Counted from the first letter of the stretch, positions 10,755 through 22,109 are shown. The stretch is DNA of 64,000 bases from Lodderomyces elongisporus (GCF_030384665.1 NC_083677.1:1698507-1762506), one strand, 5' to 3'. Program-made: numbers and translations. The notes: generated from the letters alone by a model not told the origin.

Positions 10755-12175
10755 ACATCATGAAGTAATAGAGACCTGTTTATAGAATAAATGCATTTAT
10801 TGTTTGTTTATTTACTTATTGCTAATGGTGAAAATACCCTGTCGTTTGTAACAATGCTCATTTATTTTAAGAAACGATTGATAAATTTCAGGTAATAAGA
10901 CAACTTGTAGAGGTTTATTCACTTTCAATTACATTACTTTTTGTTTCTTTCTTTCTTTCTTTGTATTTTTTTTTATTATTTTTTCGCAGCCATTCTATAT
11001 TTAGTAACAAGAGTGATACACCTGTTCCATAAACATCTGCAATGGAACATATGTATATATAAAGTTTGTTAATATGAACAATTGCAATTGAGAACAAAAT
11101 GCACAATGACACAAGATGATCGAGATAACATCGAGTAAGCATGTTGATTCGATTTGATTTAATTAAAGAAAGAACTTAAACAAGAAGAAGTCATTTCAGT
11201 ATAGACCTGAAATGCCAAGAACCTCGCTCCCCTCCCCACATAATTCTGTCATAAAGCAATCGACTTATTCAACTGAAAATGTAAGACACAACTCATTAGT
11301 AAGATTGTTTTAACGTACGTCATGTTTAATTCACACCTTCTGCCATCATTTCAAACCCCCCCTGAACCTTCTCCTGGCATTCTCTCGCCTCTCCCCTTGG
11401 TTTTCCCCCTTACAGTTGGTGTAAATCAGGTATTTAATACTAATAAATTATTTTACAGTAATTATGGTTCAAGATCAATGCTCTTCTGCAAAGTCTCTGT
11501 ACGTGGATTGTAAAACCTTAAACACTTTAAAAAACAGGCTATATTCAAAGCCATTGGAAATGTACGATAAGTAAAGGGTTTCGTTCCAATACACTTTTTT
11601 TTTTCTAAGCCAAGACAGTAACAATAATGACAATAAAGAGAGAGAAAAAAGCATTGTTAAAAAAGGGATGTTGGTTATTGGAATAACGAGTACTGTCAAA
11701 ACGTATATTTTTTCAAAACATAACATTTTCAAATGACGTAACCATGTTTAAGTTTTAGAGTATTCGGTACTCCACAAAAACTATCCTTTTTCTTTCACAT
11801 CCCTGAAAGAAAAAAGTAATAATAACAGAATGATCTTGAATCAAAGAACAATAGGGATCCAAAAATAGCATAAGTAAACACAGATTTAATTGGAAAATGC
11901 ACACACATACACACAAGAGTAAATATTGTCAACCTATGTTATAATTGGTTCAAACTTGGTCAAACTTGGTCAAACAACGTCATCCTGCCAAAATTGCAGT
12001 GCCTTGGAAAACTATAAATATAGGTGAAAAACTTCCACATTTCAGGATCGTTTGACATGACTGATTCATCACTTCTAAACATTACCAATCTTTGTCTAGA
12101 TAAGAAAAATACAAATTACCTAGGACATTTAACAACATCCAAGTATTCATATTCAATATTGATTTCAATTTCATA
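10755..12175. other. Intergenic upstream of the secreted-protein gene
   Basis: AT-rich. It contains two and a half direct copies of TCAAACTTGG (about 11950-11975) and a TATA box at 12013-12020, 156 bp before the ATG of the next gene. No gene is supported; the short frames are unconvincing. Confidence 0.6.
12013..12020 (+). promoter_or_regulatory. TATA box of the secreted-protein gene
   Basis: TATAAATA lies 156 bp upstream of the ATG at 12176, in the usual range for yeast TATA promoters. A strong consensus TATA suits an inducible or highly expressed cell-wall or secreted protein. Confidence 0.45.
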
Positions 12176-12637
12176 ATGCAATTCTTTAAAGCTGCTTCTT
12201 TACTTGCTCTTGCCACCCAATCTTTGGCTGCATTATCACAATACAAGTTGTATGCTTCATCAGAGAATAAAGAAATCGACGGTAAGGGATTGTACTACAC
12301 TCACGAAGGAGCTGGTATCAACTACTTTTTTATCTCGCAAGATGATTCAGCAGCCGAATTAACTTATGATGATGAGAGCAACATCATTTACAGTCAAGTG
12401 ACCCCACAAATCAAGTTCCAATTCACCGAGCAAAGTGATATCTTACAATTGAGTGTTTTTGAGCCAGAAAAAGTTGAGATTGAAGCTAATGGTGAATTAA
12501 AGTTTAATGGATGGGACACTTTGCATGCTGCCAAAAACATCAACGATCCATACTCATACTCCAAGAGCTCTTATGCTGTTGTTGTTGGTGACTCCAAGGG
12601 TGGTATTCCATTCAAAATTGTTAGCATCAAGGTTTAA
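12176..12637 (+). CDS. Small secreted protein, Rhd3/Pga30-like cell-wall group
   Basis: A 153-residue protein with a clear signal peptide (MQFFKAASLLALATQSLA, cleavage probably after residue 18). The mature part is acidic and beta-rich, with the segment HEGAGINYFF followed by alternating hydrophobic strands. That segment and the size recall the small Candida cell-wall proteins of the Rhd3/Pga30/Pga31 group. Those usually carry a C-terminal GPI signal, but this protein ends GIPFKIVSIKV with no omega site or hydrophobic tail, so it would be secreted or held non-covalently. It has no cysteine in the mature part. Family placement is from memory of motifs and is tentative. Confidence 0.7.
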   Translation: MQFFKAASLLALATQSLAALSQYKLYASSENKEIDGKGLYYTHEGAGINYFFISQDDSAAELTYDDESNIIYSQVTPQIKFQFTEQSDILQLSVFEPEKVEIEANGELKFNGWDTLHAAKNINDPYSYSKSSYAVVVGDSKGGIPFKIVSIKV

Positions 12638-12907
12638 CTTCGCTTAGCTTAGCTTACTTTAGTTTAGTTTAGATTAGTTTGTCCAAGATTCAAAATTGAA
12701 AGAAAATAAAAAATTTATTAGCATTTACAAGGTACAATCATATAGATGTAGAATTGGAAGCCATACTCTAGCTCTGATATCATTCTAAATTTGTGTTGGA
12801 TCACCATTGGCTGCAAATGACGGTGTAGATTATTAAAGGAGCCGCGAGTCGAGAGGCTTAAATACTATTTTTTTCGGGTGTCAGGTAAAACAAGGCTTGT
12901 TGTTCAC

Positions 12908-12938
<31 letters not shown>

Positions 12939-13064
12939 GCACACACACACACACACACAGACACACATATACATAAACGCATACGCACACATATCAAATA
13001 CATCTATCAACATTTGGTCAACCATTCCTACCAAATCTAAGACAACAGCATTTGAATATAAATA
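12638..13064. other. Spacer with CT/CA microsatellite before VPS5
   Basis: Holds a run of TTAGT-like pentamers after the upstream stop codon (12645-12680) and a TC repeat at about 12909-12938 joined to a CA repeat at 12939-12959, directly in the VPS5 5' region. No gene is seen. Confidence 0.6.
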
Positions 13065-15242
13065 ATGGACGACTTGACAAAATCAGTCTGGGACGATGAA
13101 GAGTCCACCAGTATTGGCGATGGAAGAAATACTACACTGCAGTACGATCAAGTTAATGAACCTCATACGTCAACGTTTAATCCGGCGTCGTCGTCGTCGT
13201 CAGTGACAGCGCCACTAATAAGCACTTTCAACTCATTCAGCATTGACGATCCATTTGCCAACCCATTTAGTGATGATAAACCACAAGAGGAAGTGGAAGA
13301 AGAAGAGGAAGAGAAACAGGAAGGTTTTCGAGAGCAAAAACAGGAGCAAGGGCAAGAGAAACATAATGAAAATAATGAGCTTGAGGGGGGTGAACAGGAT
13401 GACGACTTTTTCAAAGCTGGTAAAGTAAATGGTGCTTCGGACAATGGTTTGTACTCACCCAGAAAGCACCATTTGCAAAGCCAAATATTATCAGAGCTAA
13501 CTGAAGGATCAGATTCATTTGATTTGGAACAATCGTTGACCAAACCTACTGCATCGAAAAACATTCTGAAGTCAGATCAATTGTTTTCAGACAAAGATTC
13601 ACCAATTAAACTAAGCTCAAGTGATCAATCTTCAATCAGTTCACCTTCTTCAGTGGGACCAATTAATTTGAAAAAATTTAAAGCCAAGAGACCAAGAAGG
13701 TTTGATTCAAAGACAAATGTTCAACATTTGAAAGGTGAGCTGGAAAATGTCAACTCGAATTTATTGGGGCCATTGACTTTTGAAAATAAGCAAAAAAGGG
13801 ATAAAGAAGAAGAAAAAGATGTGGGAAACCAAGGAGCACAAAAAGAACCAACAGAATTGACTACTGAGGCGATTGGAAATCAAATGGGGACTATACATGA
13901 AGAGTTACAAGGCAATAAGAAAAACAGCAATAACTCTCCATCAAAACAAAAGACTACACCAAAAAATACAACAAAAAATACAGAAACAAATTCATATGCG
14001 GAAGCACCACTGAAGAATGATAATCAACTTGAAATCACTGTTGGTGACCCTATGAAGGTTGGCGATATCACTACCGCGCATATCATGTACACCATTAAAA
14101 CACGCAACAAGAACCTCGACTCACCAAATTTCCCACAAATCAAGGAAGTTTCCGTGCAAAGACGTTATAGCGATTTCAGGTGGTTGTTTCATCAACTACA
14201 GGCAAATCATCCTGGTAGGATAATTCCACCTCCTCCGGCAAAGCAAAGCCTTATTGGCAGATTTAATGAAAAAATTATTGAACACAGACGATTATCCCTC
14301 GAAAAAATGTTGAATCATATTAACACTAAACCGTTGTTGTGTAATGACCCAGACTTTGTTTCGTTTTTGACGAATGAGAACGAAGGTCATGCATTTGGCG
14401 ATGCAAGCTTGGACGAATCAGCAATTCAAGACGGCCACAGTAGTGTTTCTTCATCTTTTACCACACCCACTTCAACAACAACAACAACGACGACCACGAC
14501 CACGGCCACGGCTGCTGCTAATGCCGCTAATGCTGCTGCCAGTGCGGCTTTTGCCTCTACTGGGTTTATGAGTTCGTTATTCTCACTGTCAACAAAGTAT
14601 ACAGAACCGGACTCGTATTTTACGAAAAAGAAGCAGTATTTTGATGATTTGGAGTATAATTTGAAGCAACTTTTGAAAACCCTTGAGCTAATCGGAACAC
14701 AAAGACTGGACTTGCTGAATATTTGGGAAGAGATTGCCATCACCATGGAAGAGTTGGCTGCAGTAGAAATCACAAAGAGTACTAGCGATTTATTCAATGC
14801 ATTTAGTCAAGTGCAATACCATATAAAGGATAATATCGAGAGACTCAACTTGTCTGACCAACTTACAATGGGGTTCACAGTAGAGGAGTATTTGAGATTA
14901 ATTGATGCCATTAATTACACGTTCAAGACCAGAATAAAAATCTTTGAGCTGCTATCTTCTTTGAATGCCCAAGTAGACAAATTGTCTAGGAAACTGTCGT
15001 TGCTGCCAGAAAAGTCCTTTGAATTAGAGAGGATGAAAGAACGCCAATCTAGTTTACAGAAGGACTTCAATGAAATAAGCAATACTATCAAGCTGGAATT
15101 GGACGAGTTTGAAATGACCAGAATTGATGATTTCAGAAACAATGTTGAGATATACATTGAAAATGCTATTGAGTCGCAGAAGGAAGCTATTGAAGTTTAC
15201 GAAACATTCTATAGTCGGTACATTGCTGTTGATAATGAGTAA
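13065..15242 (+). CDS. VPS5: Retromer sorting nexin Vps5 (PX-BAR)
   Basis: A 725-residue protein. Residues 1-315 are acidic, Ser/Glu/Gln-rich and probably disordered. Residues about 320-440 form a PX domain with the phosphoinositide-binding features RRYSDFRWL and the proline loop IIPPPPAKQS. A Ser/Thr/Ala linker with a Thr run follows, then a C-terminal helical BAR domain (about 500-725). With Vps17 it forms the membrane-bending half of retromer that returns receptors such as Vps10 from endosomes to the Golgi. Length and order match yeast Vps5. The linker's Thr and Ala repeats come from trinucleotide expansions and are not conserved. Confidence 0.93.
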   Translation: MDDLTKSVWDDEESTSIGDGRNTTLQYDQVNEPHTSTFNPASSSSSVTAPLISTFNSFSIDDPFANPFSDDKPQEEVEEEEEEKQEGFREQKQEQGQEKHNENNELEGGEQDDDFFKAGKVNGASDNGLYSPRKHHLQSQILSELTEGSDSFDLEQSLTKPTASKNILKSDQLFSDKDSPIKLSSSDQSSISSPSSVGPINLKKFKAKRPRRFDSKTNVQHLKGELENVNSNLLGPLTFENKQKRDKEEEKDVGNQGAQKEPTELTTEAIGNQMGTIHEELQGNKKNSNNSPSKQKTTPKNTTKNTETNSYAEAPLKNDNQLEITVGDPMKVGDITTAHIMYTIKTRNKNLDSPNFPQIKEVSVQRRYSDFRWLFHQLQANHPGRIIPPPPAKQSLIGRFNEKIIEHRRLSLEKMLNHINTKPLLCNDPDFVSFLTNENEGHAFGDASLDESAIQDGHSSVSSSFTTPTSTTTTTTTTTTATAAANAANAAASAAFASTGFMSSLFSLSTKYTEPDSYFTKKKQYFDDLEYNLKQLLKTLELIGTQRLDLLNIWEEIAITMEELAAVEITKSTSDLFNAFSQVQYHIKDNIERLNLSDQLTMGFTVEEYLRLIDAINYTFKTRIKIFELLSSLNAQVDKLSRKLSLLPEKSFELERMKERQSSLQKDFNEISNTIKLELDEFEMTRIDDFRNNVEIYIENAIESQKEAIEVYETFYSRYIAVDNE

Positions 15243-15903
15243 AGATTATTTTTTGTAAAAGCGATATTTTTTTAGGTTTTTATATTTTAGTTTAAAAATG
15301 ATATCCTACCTCTTCCCCTCCTCCTTCCGCTCTTTCTCCTCCTTAATTTTATTTTTAAAAAGGGACAAAAGACAATGTAATTTATGTTGTCAAGGCATCC
15401 TTGAAGTATATATAGTACACGTTAATTTCCGTTCTTTGTTCCCCGCTCGGAAAAACGCGGTTATAAAAATTATAGTAGATGAGTGGGGGGAGGGAGGGGG
15501 GCTAAGAAGTTAGTGAGAAAGTGAAGGTCGGAAAGTTGTGCGGAGTAACACAAAATCATGCAATCTTTTGTAAAGGAATGAAAAGGAGTTGAAAAATTAA
15601 TTACGAAAATTGAAAAAAAAAAAATTAAAAAAATTATTATCAATAATAAAAATAATAATAACAATAGTAAGAAAAATTAGTTAATTTTTTTTTTTTAATT
15701 TGGAAAATTTCTACTAATGAATCATCAAGGGCCATGTGACTCAATTTCCTTAAATTTCAAACTAAATATTATATATCAATATATAAAGGGGAACTTGTTT
15801 TTCCCATTATTATCATCTAATGGTTATTTTGAAAGTACCAAATTAGAATAGCAACACGAAGACGAATATTGTTAAATTTTTTTTTTTTTTTGAAGAAAAA
15901 AAA
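15243..15903. other. Intergenic between VPS5 and the ACT-domain gene
   Basis: AT-rich, with a G-rich patch at 15484-15501, a poly-T run, and a TATA-rich patch (15768-15788) about 120-135 bp before the next ATG. No gene is seen. Confidence 0.6.
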
Positions 15904-17346
15904 ATGAGTATACAGGTGCATTTCAACAAGGTTGAATTGTCGATTCTCACTATACCTAGACCAAAGCTCTGGATCTTTGCAAATTCGATATTACAGCTCT
16001 TGTATGATTCAATTGGTGAGCACTGTCCGGAAGAAGAAGAAGAAGAAGCAGACGCAGAAGAATATAAAGTGACAAGAAGAAGTGATAGTGACAATAGGAG
16101 TGATATTGACTTTAACAATGACAATGACAATGACAATGATGATGCAGATGGGCCTGGTCTAAACGACTTGAAACAAAGCATAGAAAGTTTGAACGAAATC
16201 AAGTCCGTAGAATCTTATGATAGCGATATTTCTGGGGGCAGACAAGTGGACAACTCGAGCAAAAGTCTAGACCATGATTTCCAATCCGCTTTAGCCCAAG
16301 CTTCGAGCAACCACGAAGAGTCAGAAGAGAGCATATTGCATATTGCATTAACACCATCAGAGTGTACTATTATCTGTCCCACACGATTAGTCTCCAAATT
16401 TTTCAAAAGCCCGTTGGCTATCTGTAAAGCATTGGGATATAAAGATGTGCAACTTTTGCCGTCACCATTTTTGAGCTTAATAGTTGATTCGGATGGCAGT
16501 GGAGATAAACTGTCGAGGATTCTTGAGTTGACAAAACCATTATCTGAGCATGACATTTCCATCTTCTACATTTCCTCACATTTCAACGATATAGTGTTGA
16601 TCCCACACGCTGCAAAGGAGAAAGTGGAACAGATTCTAACGGCAGAGCATTTTGAGTACATGGAGAGCTCAGATAGCTATATATCAAATGGAGGGTCATT
16701 TGGTAACGAAGGTGAAAACATCGATGATGTAGTTGTTGTGCATGAAGATTACAATAATAATGATAATGAATCCGAAAGTATCACCACAGAGGTATTATTG
16801 CTGCTGTCGTCGCCACTGCCGCCACCGCATCAACAACAACAACAACAGAAGCAGCCTCCAAGACAACCGATCCATGAAAAAGCATTTGAACTTTTTGCTC
16901 AAGCAGGAATTCACCCCAAGATTCATGATCAACATGAACTCTTATTAACCGGATCGCGGCCGGGAGAAATGAAAAGCGCAATATTAAAAACAATAAAATT
17001 ATTATCTTTAGCAAACCATAAACTGCCGCCGTATTTTGTGCTCACTAGAACATTCTCCACAGAATTGTCGTTAACACTACCGGAGTCGGAGAAGACTCGG
17101 TCAGAGTATGGATTTGATTCAACAAATACAATTGGTTCGGCACAGGATGTCATTATCCCAATCAGTATGGATTTCACCAGCTTACCTTTGAACTGCACAG
17201 GTATTGTTGCAGGGATGGCGAATTTGTTGATCACCGAGGGTGGGAATTCAATCGAGCTTGGATACTTGTCCATGGCCAGATCCGGTGTCATAATGATTCC
17301 GCAAGAGAATCTTGAAGCGGTACAGCAAATATTAGAACGTATATGA
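15904..17346 (+). CDS. CASTOR/GATSL-like ACT-domain protein
   Basis: A 480-residue protein resembling the human arginine sensor CASTOR1 along its length. The N-terminus LSILTIPRPKLWIFANSIL matches the first ACT strand and helix. The middle segment ISIFYISSHFNDIVLIPH matches the second ACT repeat, and the C-terminal stretch with GIVAGMANLL and VIMIPQENLEAVQQIL matches the last. Two acidic low-complexity insertions (about residues 40-80 and 270-320, the latter ending in a Gln run) make it longer than CASTOR1. In animals such proteins bind an amino acid and regulate TORC1 through GATOR2. A similar role here is only an inference. The ATG is preceded by an A-rich context. Confidence 0.65.
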   Translation: MSIQVHFNKVELSILTIPRPKLWIFANSILQLLYDSIGEHCPEEEEEEADAEEYKVTRRSDSDNRSDIDFNNDNDNDNDDADGPGLNDLKQSIESLNEIKSVESYDSDISGGRQVDNSSKSLDHDFQSALAQASSNHEESEESILHIALTPSECTIICPTRLVSKFFKSPLAICKALGYKDVQLLPSPFLSLIVDSDGSGDKLSRILELTKPLSEHDISIFYISSHFNDIVLIPHAAKEKVEQILTAEHFEYMESSDSYISNGGSFGNEGENIDDVVVVHEDYNNNDNESESITTEVLLLLSSPLPPPHQQQQQQKQPPRQPIHEKAFELFAQAGIHPKIHDQHELLLTGSRPGEMKSAILKTIKLLSLANHKLPPYFVLTRTFSTELSLTLPESEKTRSEYGFDSTNTIGSAQDVIIPISMDFTSLPLNCTGIVAGMANLLITEGGNSIELGYLSMARSGVIMIPQENLEAVQQILERI

Positions 17347-18885
17347 AATATTTAGTAAGACATAGTCATATATTCAAGCGTCGGCATTTTGTAGTTTGTG
17401 ATACCATCTATTTGTTATGACGTTTTAACCTCGTAAACTAGAAACATTGAAGTCAGTCTTAGACAATTAGTGTAAGGTATGTATGTCTGTCTGTCTGTTT
17501 ATTAGTTTGTCTGTTTGTTTGTTTCTTTAAACTATTTTTAATCAAAGATGAATTTGTAATTACATCATTGTTGAATTTCTTGTCCTAGCCATGTAAGTAA
17601 ATAAGGTAGGCAATATTCATTAAAAAGTTTTTCTTCATTAAATTTGGAAATCAAACTTGCAACATGTCGTACTTCGGCGCCATTCTCACACCAATGTTAA
17701 GTAAGCTTTGATAACTTTAAAATATGAAACTGGTTCAGTCACAACTAAAAGGGTAGATAAATATAAAAATACCGGACATCAACGTCTTTTAAAAAAGAAA
17801 AGTTTTAAACCATTGTACTAGCTTAAAGTCTATTTAAATGTTGTTTTAAACATATCAAAATGATATATTGCTATTGATTGGTATAACAAAACGTTGGAGA
17901 TGTTTGAACTAAGTGGTTTAAGTGAAAAAGTTCAGACAAACGCATTTGGTCAAGACTTAAAAGCACACAGGATTTCAACCTGAAGTAGTCATAAATTTGT
18001 TTTTTGTAATAGCTAGATGTGATGTATCTGGTGCTGGCGATGTTAAAAATTTCAAGAATTCGGTCCAGTATTGCATGTAGGAAATCATCACGCTGCAAAA
18101 GGCTCAACACACACGTTGTGGCTGTCCCTACATATAGCGAAAAAAAAACAAATCTCCAAGCCATCACCATCACCATTTAGTTATCTAAAACATCGTGAGT
18201 AAATGATATTTATATACAAGTATGTGTTTAATTTTCATTTCATCATCATTGTCCATCCATTGATTTCAATCATTCATGTATTGGTTGCAAAATGTCCAAA
18301 TATAATAAAAAACAAGGGAAAAAAAAAATAAACAAAACAATTTAACATTAATACAAACCTAGAGCTCACGACCCTTCAAACAAAAGAAAAACAGCGGTAG
18401 TTTCAACAAGTTCAATGTCTTATATAAATGTAGACCTTTCACTTTTCTTTAAAGGTTCAGTATCATCAACATCATTATCCTGAAGTGCTAGTTTTGTGTA
18501 CATCATCTCCTAACATTTCGTTTTCCTCATTTCTCCAGCCTCATTTCTAGTGTGGGAGAAAAGTTTCTCTTCTTCTTTTTCTTTTTCTTTCTCTTTTTTA
18601 TTTTTATTCTAATTTTTTTTCTCTTAATTTTTTTTTTCCTTTGGTAGCATCGTCGTGCTTCGCTATGCTCTTTCTTGAAATGGTGAAAAATCAAAATTTT
18701 CTGCATTTACCCATATACAGAGAAATACCTTGCAACCCAAGCTTTCTACAAAAAAGTACTTTATTCAGCAAATCTTTTATAGAGTGTGCAATCTGAGTAG
18801 TTTTATCAAAGTTAGAAAACATCTTCCCACAGCAACAATTCCTTTCTGCTAAAAAAAGAAAAAAAAACAGATTTTTCAAAAAAAA
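17347..18885. other. Intergenic upstream of the GYF-protein gene
   Basis: A 1.5-kb AT-rich spacer with TGTC/TGTT repeats (17484-17525), long T tracts (18570-18640) and A tracts near the next ATG. A 101-codon minus-strand frame at 17871-18176 shows no recognisable domain. No RNA gene was recognised. Confidence 0.55.
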
Positions 18886-21800
18886 ATGTATTCAAGAACA
18901 AGCAAGTTTCAAGCTTCCATGGCAAATGATGGCATCAACGATGCTATGGGCTCATCGTCTAAATTTAACAACACCGCCGCCACTAGCACTAGCAACAGCA
19001 CTAGCAACAGCAACAGTAATAGTAGTAGCACTCCAAATGCTGCTTCTAATCCGCTGACTAGTGCGAATGGTTATAATGGGCAAAACCAGAATCATTCCAA
19101 GTCACAGTCCCACCAAAACTTTAATGATACTCGTACCAGTACAAAGAACATCGCGGAGAACAAGGATGGCAAGCGATACACGATGGAGCAAGTGTTTCAA
19201 GTGTGGTATGACAACAAGGATAAGATTTTGAATTCTGAAGTGAAGATGAATGGCCATGAGAATTATAAACTGGCAGTCCCCGAACCAATTTATCATCTCT
19301 TGTTACAGGAGCAAAATGAACTTGCCAAGCAGAATCAAGGACAAGTACAAGGACAAGAACAAGGTCAAGGTCAGGGTCAAGGTAAATCACAACCACAGCC
19401 ACACGACTCAAGCTCAGTTCCCGATGGCAAGTCAGTTCAAAGTGACGCAATACCGACTCAAGATGAGGAGACTGCAAAGTTTGTTGCCGAAAAATTTGAC
19501 AATCTAAAGTTGGGAGCCAGTATGGACCAGCAGAAGCCTCTTGATGCACAGGACCTGTTTGGATCTTTCAAAGGCGTCAATAGTATTGGTATCCTTGGCA
19601 ACAATGACCCAGCTCTTCAAGCAAACAATGACGGTTTTGCACAAAGGTCATTGTTGACTGAGTTCCCACCAGGTCTTATGAACCCAGCTACCACCATTCC
19701 GTTACTCACTTCGGACAAGATTGAGTGGCATTATATCGATCCATCTGGAAACGAACAGGGTCCTTTCAATGGAGACATGATGCAAGAATGGTTTACAGGA
19801 GGATACTTGGATCTCAGCTTAATGATCAAAAGAGTCGGTGAAAAGGAGTTTAAGCCCTTGAGGACCTTATGTGACAGTGTGCAAAACTATACTCAACCAT
19901 TCAAAATCCCGTTGCCTGATTTGACTGCTGCATCCGATTTGCTGCTTGGATCGAGATTCGATGGTTCACAAACGAATACTAATTCGTTGGATGGCAATGG
20001 TATAAGATTACCGTCATCGTCAAACTTCCTGCAATCCATGTTTGCCGGAAGCGGATTCTTGAATTCTTCAACTCCTACTACTGCTAGTGGCGGTGTTGGC
20101 GGCGCTACCGCTGCTGCCAATGCCACCTCCACTGGCGGTTCTTCCTTCCAGAACATTCACAATCAACCATTGGGCAATGTTGGCAACATAGGTAGTGCTT
20201 TTGACCAAAGTTTTGGCTTGCCTTCGATGCCATCACTTTTGCAACAGCAAATTCTGCAACAGCAAAAGCCATTGTTGTCGAGAAACAACAGTGGATGGGC
20301 TTTGGACACTAGCTCGCAAATGGTTGGGGGTCTTGGCACTCCAACTTCTGCAACCCCCACATCGTCTTCGTTTGTCAACAGTTTGGGCAATACACACAAT
20401 ATTGGTTCCGGAACTCCACAGTTGAGTCAACCTACCCCGATGTCGCCCTGGATGACTGCTTCCAATGGTGTAGGACAGATTTCAAGAATAAGTTCTCCAT
20501 TTGTTTCCACTACTAATTTGAGCAACAGTTTTGGGCAAACCACCTCTGCTGGTGCTGGAAAAGAATTAACTGGCAAAGATCAACAAGGTTTCGTGGATGA
20601 TGAGGAAGATGAAGATGATCACGATCATTCTGTTTTGAATGCTGTAGTAACGGACATATTGCAAGATGAACCGGAGGCAAAGCAAGAAACATCTACCAAT
20701 GCTGGCAACTCTAAAGCAAAAACGTCTCCTTCTTCTGCTTCTCATCCTTCTGCTGCTTCTTCTTCTTCTACTACTACTACCACTACTACCACCACTGGTG
20801 CTAATAAGAAGGAAAAATCTGCCACGTCCAAATCCACTACTGAACCAAAGAAAGCATTCACCAATTCGCAAGAGGAGATTACCGTTCCACCTACTAAAAC
20901 GGTTGACTTGAAACCTGCAAGCTCCAAAAAACAAGATTTGGCCCCATGGGCAGCAAAGGCCAAAGCAGAAGAGGAAAAAGCCAAGGCCAACCAATTGTCC
21001 TTGAAGGAGATTCAAAAAGTTGAAGCAGAAAGACTTTCTCAGCAAAAGAAATTGCAAGAAAAGGCTAAAGCTGAGCAAGCACAAAAAGCCTGGGCAGTTG
21101 CAGCAGCTGCTGAAAAGGCTGCACAACTCGAGCAAGAAAAACTTAAAGTCCAATTACCACCTACTTGGGCAACTGCAGCTACAAATGAGAAAGCTGCTCC
21201 AGTGAAATCTTTAGCTGAAATTCAAAAAGAAGAAGCCGAACTAGCAAAGGCAAAGAATGCTGCTGCCGCTGCCGCTGCTGCTCAAGCTGTTACCGGTGCT
21301 ACTGCTGCTGCCGCTGCTGCCGCCGCTGCAGTTGGTGGTGTTGGTGCATCAAATGCGTACCCTACCAACATGTCATTTGCCAATGCATTGGCCAATTCTG
21401 TTCCAAGAGAAGATACTACTGCATGGACTACAGTTGCATCTAGCAAGAAACCAACTGTTGCAAAGAAGCAACCATCCATTGCAACCACATCTACAGGTGT
21501 TTCCACATCAAAAGTTACTCCTCAATTGCTTCGTAGTGTTTCAGCCACAAAGCCAAGTGCTACTGGTATCAATTTCCAAGCAATCAGAGAAGATTTCTTG
21601 GTTTGGGCACGTTCACAAATGACTAATCTTTACCCTAGTGTCTCCAAGAATGATTTATTGGAAATGTTCATTACATTGCCAATTTCTTCATCCGATACTC
21701 CGCAATTGATTTCAGAATCCATCTACGCTTCTAGTGCCACCATGGACGGTAGAAGATTTGCACAAGAATTTGTCAAGAGAAAGAATAAGGCTGACCAGAT

Positions 21801-21939
21801 GTTGGGAGTCGAGGGAGCTAGAGACTACACTAGTTGGTCTGCTGCTATCTTGTCAAGTGCTGATAAAGTACAAACTGTTGATGAAGATGGATGGAGTACT
21901 AGCGTCAAGTCAAAGAAGAAAGGAGGCAAGAAACAATGA
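18886..21939 (+). CDS. SMY2: GYF-domain protein, Smy2/Syh1 type
   Basis: A 1017-residue protein. A single GYF domain at about residues 278-328 contains WHYIDPSGNEQGPF and the Trp of MMQEWF; the terminal motif reads GGYL instead of GYF. GYF domains bind proline-rich PPG-phi ligands. N- and C-terminal regions are Gln/Asn/Ser/Ala-rich with Gln-Gly and poly-Ala repeats. A Lys/Glu/Ala-rich coiled segment (about 680-800) and a conserved C-terminal part with FLVWARSQMTNLYP are typical of Smy2/Syh1. Yeast members link COPII traffic with mRNA translation quality control. CTG-clade yeasts often have one gene for the Smy2/Syh1 pair, so the symbol marks the family and not strict orthology. Confidence 0.85.
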   Translation: MYSRTSKFQASMANDGINDAMGSSSKFNNTAATSTSNSTSNSNSNSSSTPNAASNPLTSANGYNGQNQNHSKSQSHQNFNDTRTSTKNIAENKDGKRYTMEQVFQVWYDNKDKILNSEVKMNGHENYKLAVPEPIYHLLLQEQNELAKQNQGQVQGQEQGQGQGQGKSQPQPHDSSSVPDGKSVQSDAIPTQDEETAKFVAEKFDNLKLGASMDQQKPLDAQDLFGSFKGVNSIGILGNNDPALQANNDGFAQRSLLTEFPPGLMNPATTIPLLTSDKIEWHYIDPSGNEQGPFNGDMMQEWFTGGYLDLSLMIKRVGEKEFKPLRTLCDSVQNYTQPFKIPLPDLTAASDLLLGSRFDGSQTNTNSLDGNGIRLPSSSNFLQSMFAGSGFLNSSTPTTASGGVGGATAAANATSTGGSSFQNIHNQPLGNVGNIGSAFDQSFGLPSMPSLLQQQILQQQKPLLSRNNSGWALDTSSQMVGGLGTPTSATPTSSSFVNSLGNTHNIGSGTPQLSQPTPMSPWMTASNGVGQISRISSPFVSTTNLSNSFGQTTSAGAGKELTGKDQQGFVDDEEDEDDHDHSVLNAVVTDILQDEPEAKQETSTNAGNSKAKTSPSSASHPSAASSSSTTTTTTTTTGANKKEKSATSKSTTEPKKAFTNSQEEITVPPTKTVDLKPASSKKQDLAPWAAKAKAEEEKAKANQLSLKEIQKVEAERLSQQKKLQEKAKAEQAQKAWAVAAAAEKAAQLEQEKLKVQLPPTWATAATNEKAAPVKSLAEIQKEEAELAKAKNAAAAAAAAQAVTGATAAAAAAAAAVGGVGASNAYPTNMSFANALANSVPREDTTAWTTVASSKKPTVAKKQPSIATTSTGVSTSKVTPQLLRSVSATKPSATGINFQAIREDFLVWARSQMTNLYPSVSKNDLLEMFITLPISSSDTPQLISESIYASSATMDGRRFAQEFVKRKNKADQMLGVEGARDYTSWSAAILSSADKVQTVDEDGWSTSVKSKKKGGKKQ

Positions 21940-22109
21940 TAAAACTTATTCAGCTTTAAAGTAAACATCTACAAGAGTAAATAGGGGTAAGGACAACGAA
22001 CCAATCTAGCATTTTTATTAAAATAAAACAAAATTATTTCTCTAATAGTAGCTGAGTAGCGAATTTTTTTTTGTTTTTCTCTCTTTCTTTCTGTCTCTCT
22101 CTATTTTGA

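Noticed and set aside
15484..15501. G-rich run as a G-quadruplex
   Set aside because: Only three separable runs of three G's; does not meet the four-run rule.
17871..18176. 101-codon minus-strand frame with a hydrophobic N-terminus
   Set aside because: No recognisable family, spacer-like composition; cannot be told from chance.
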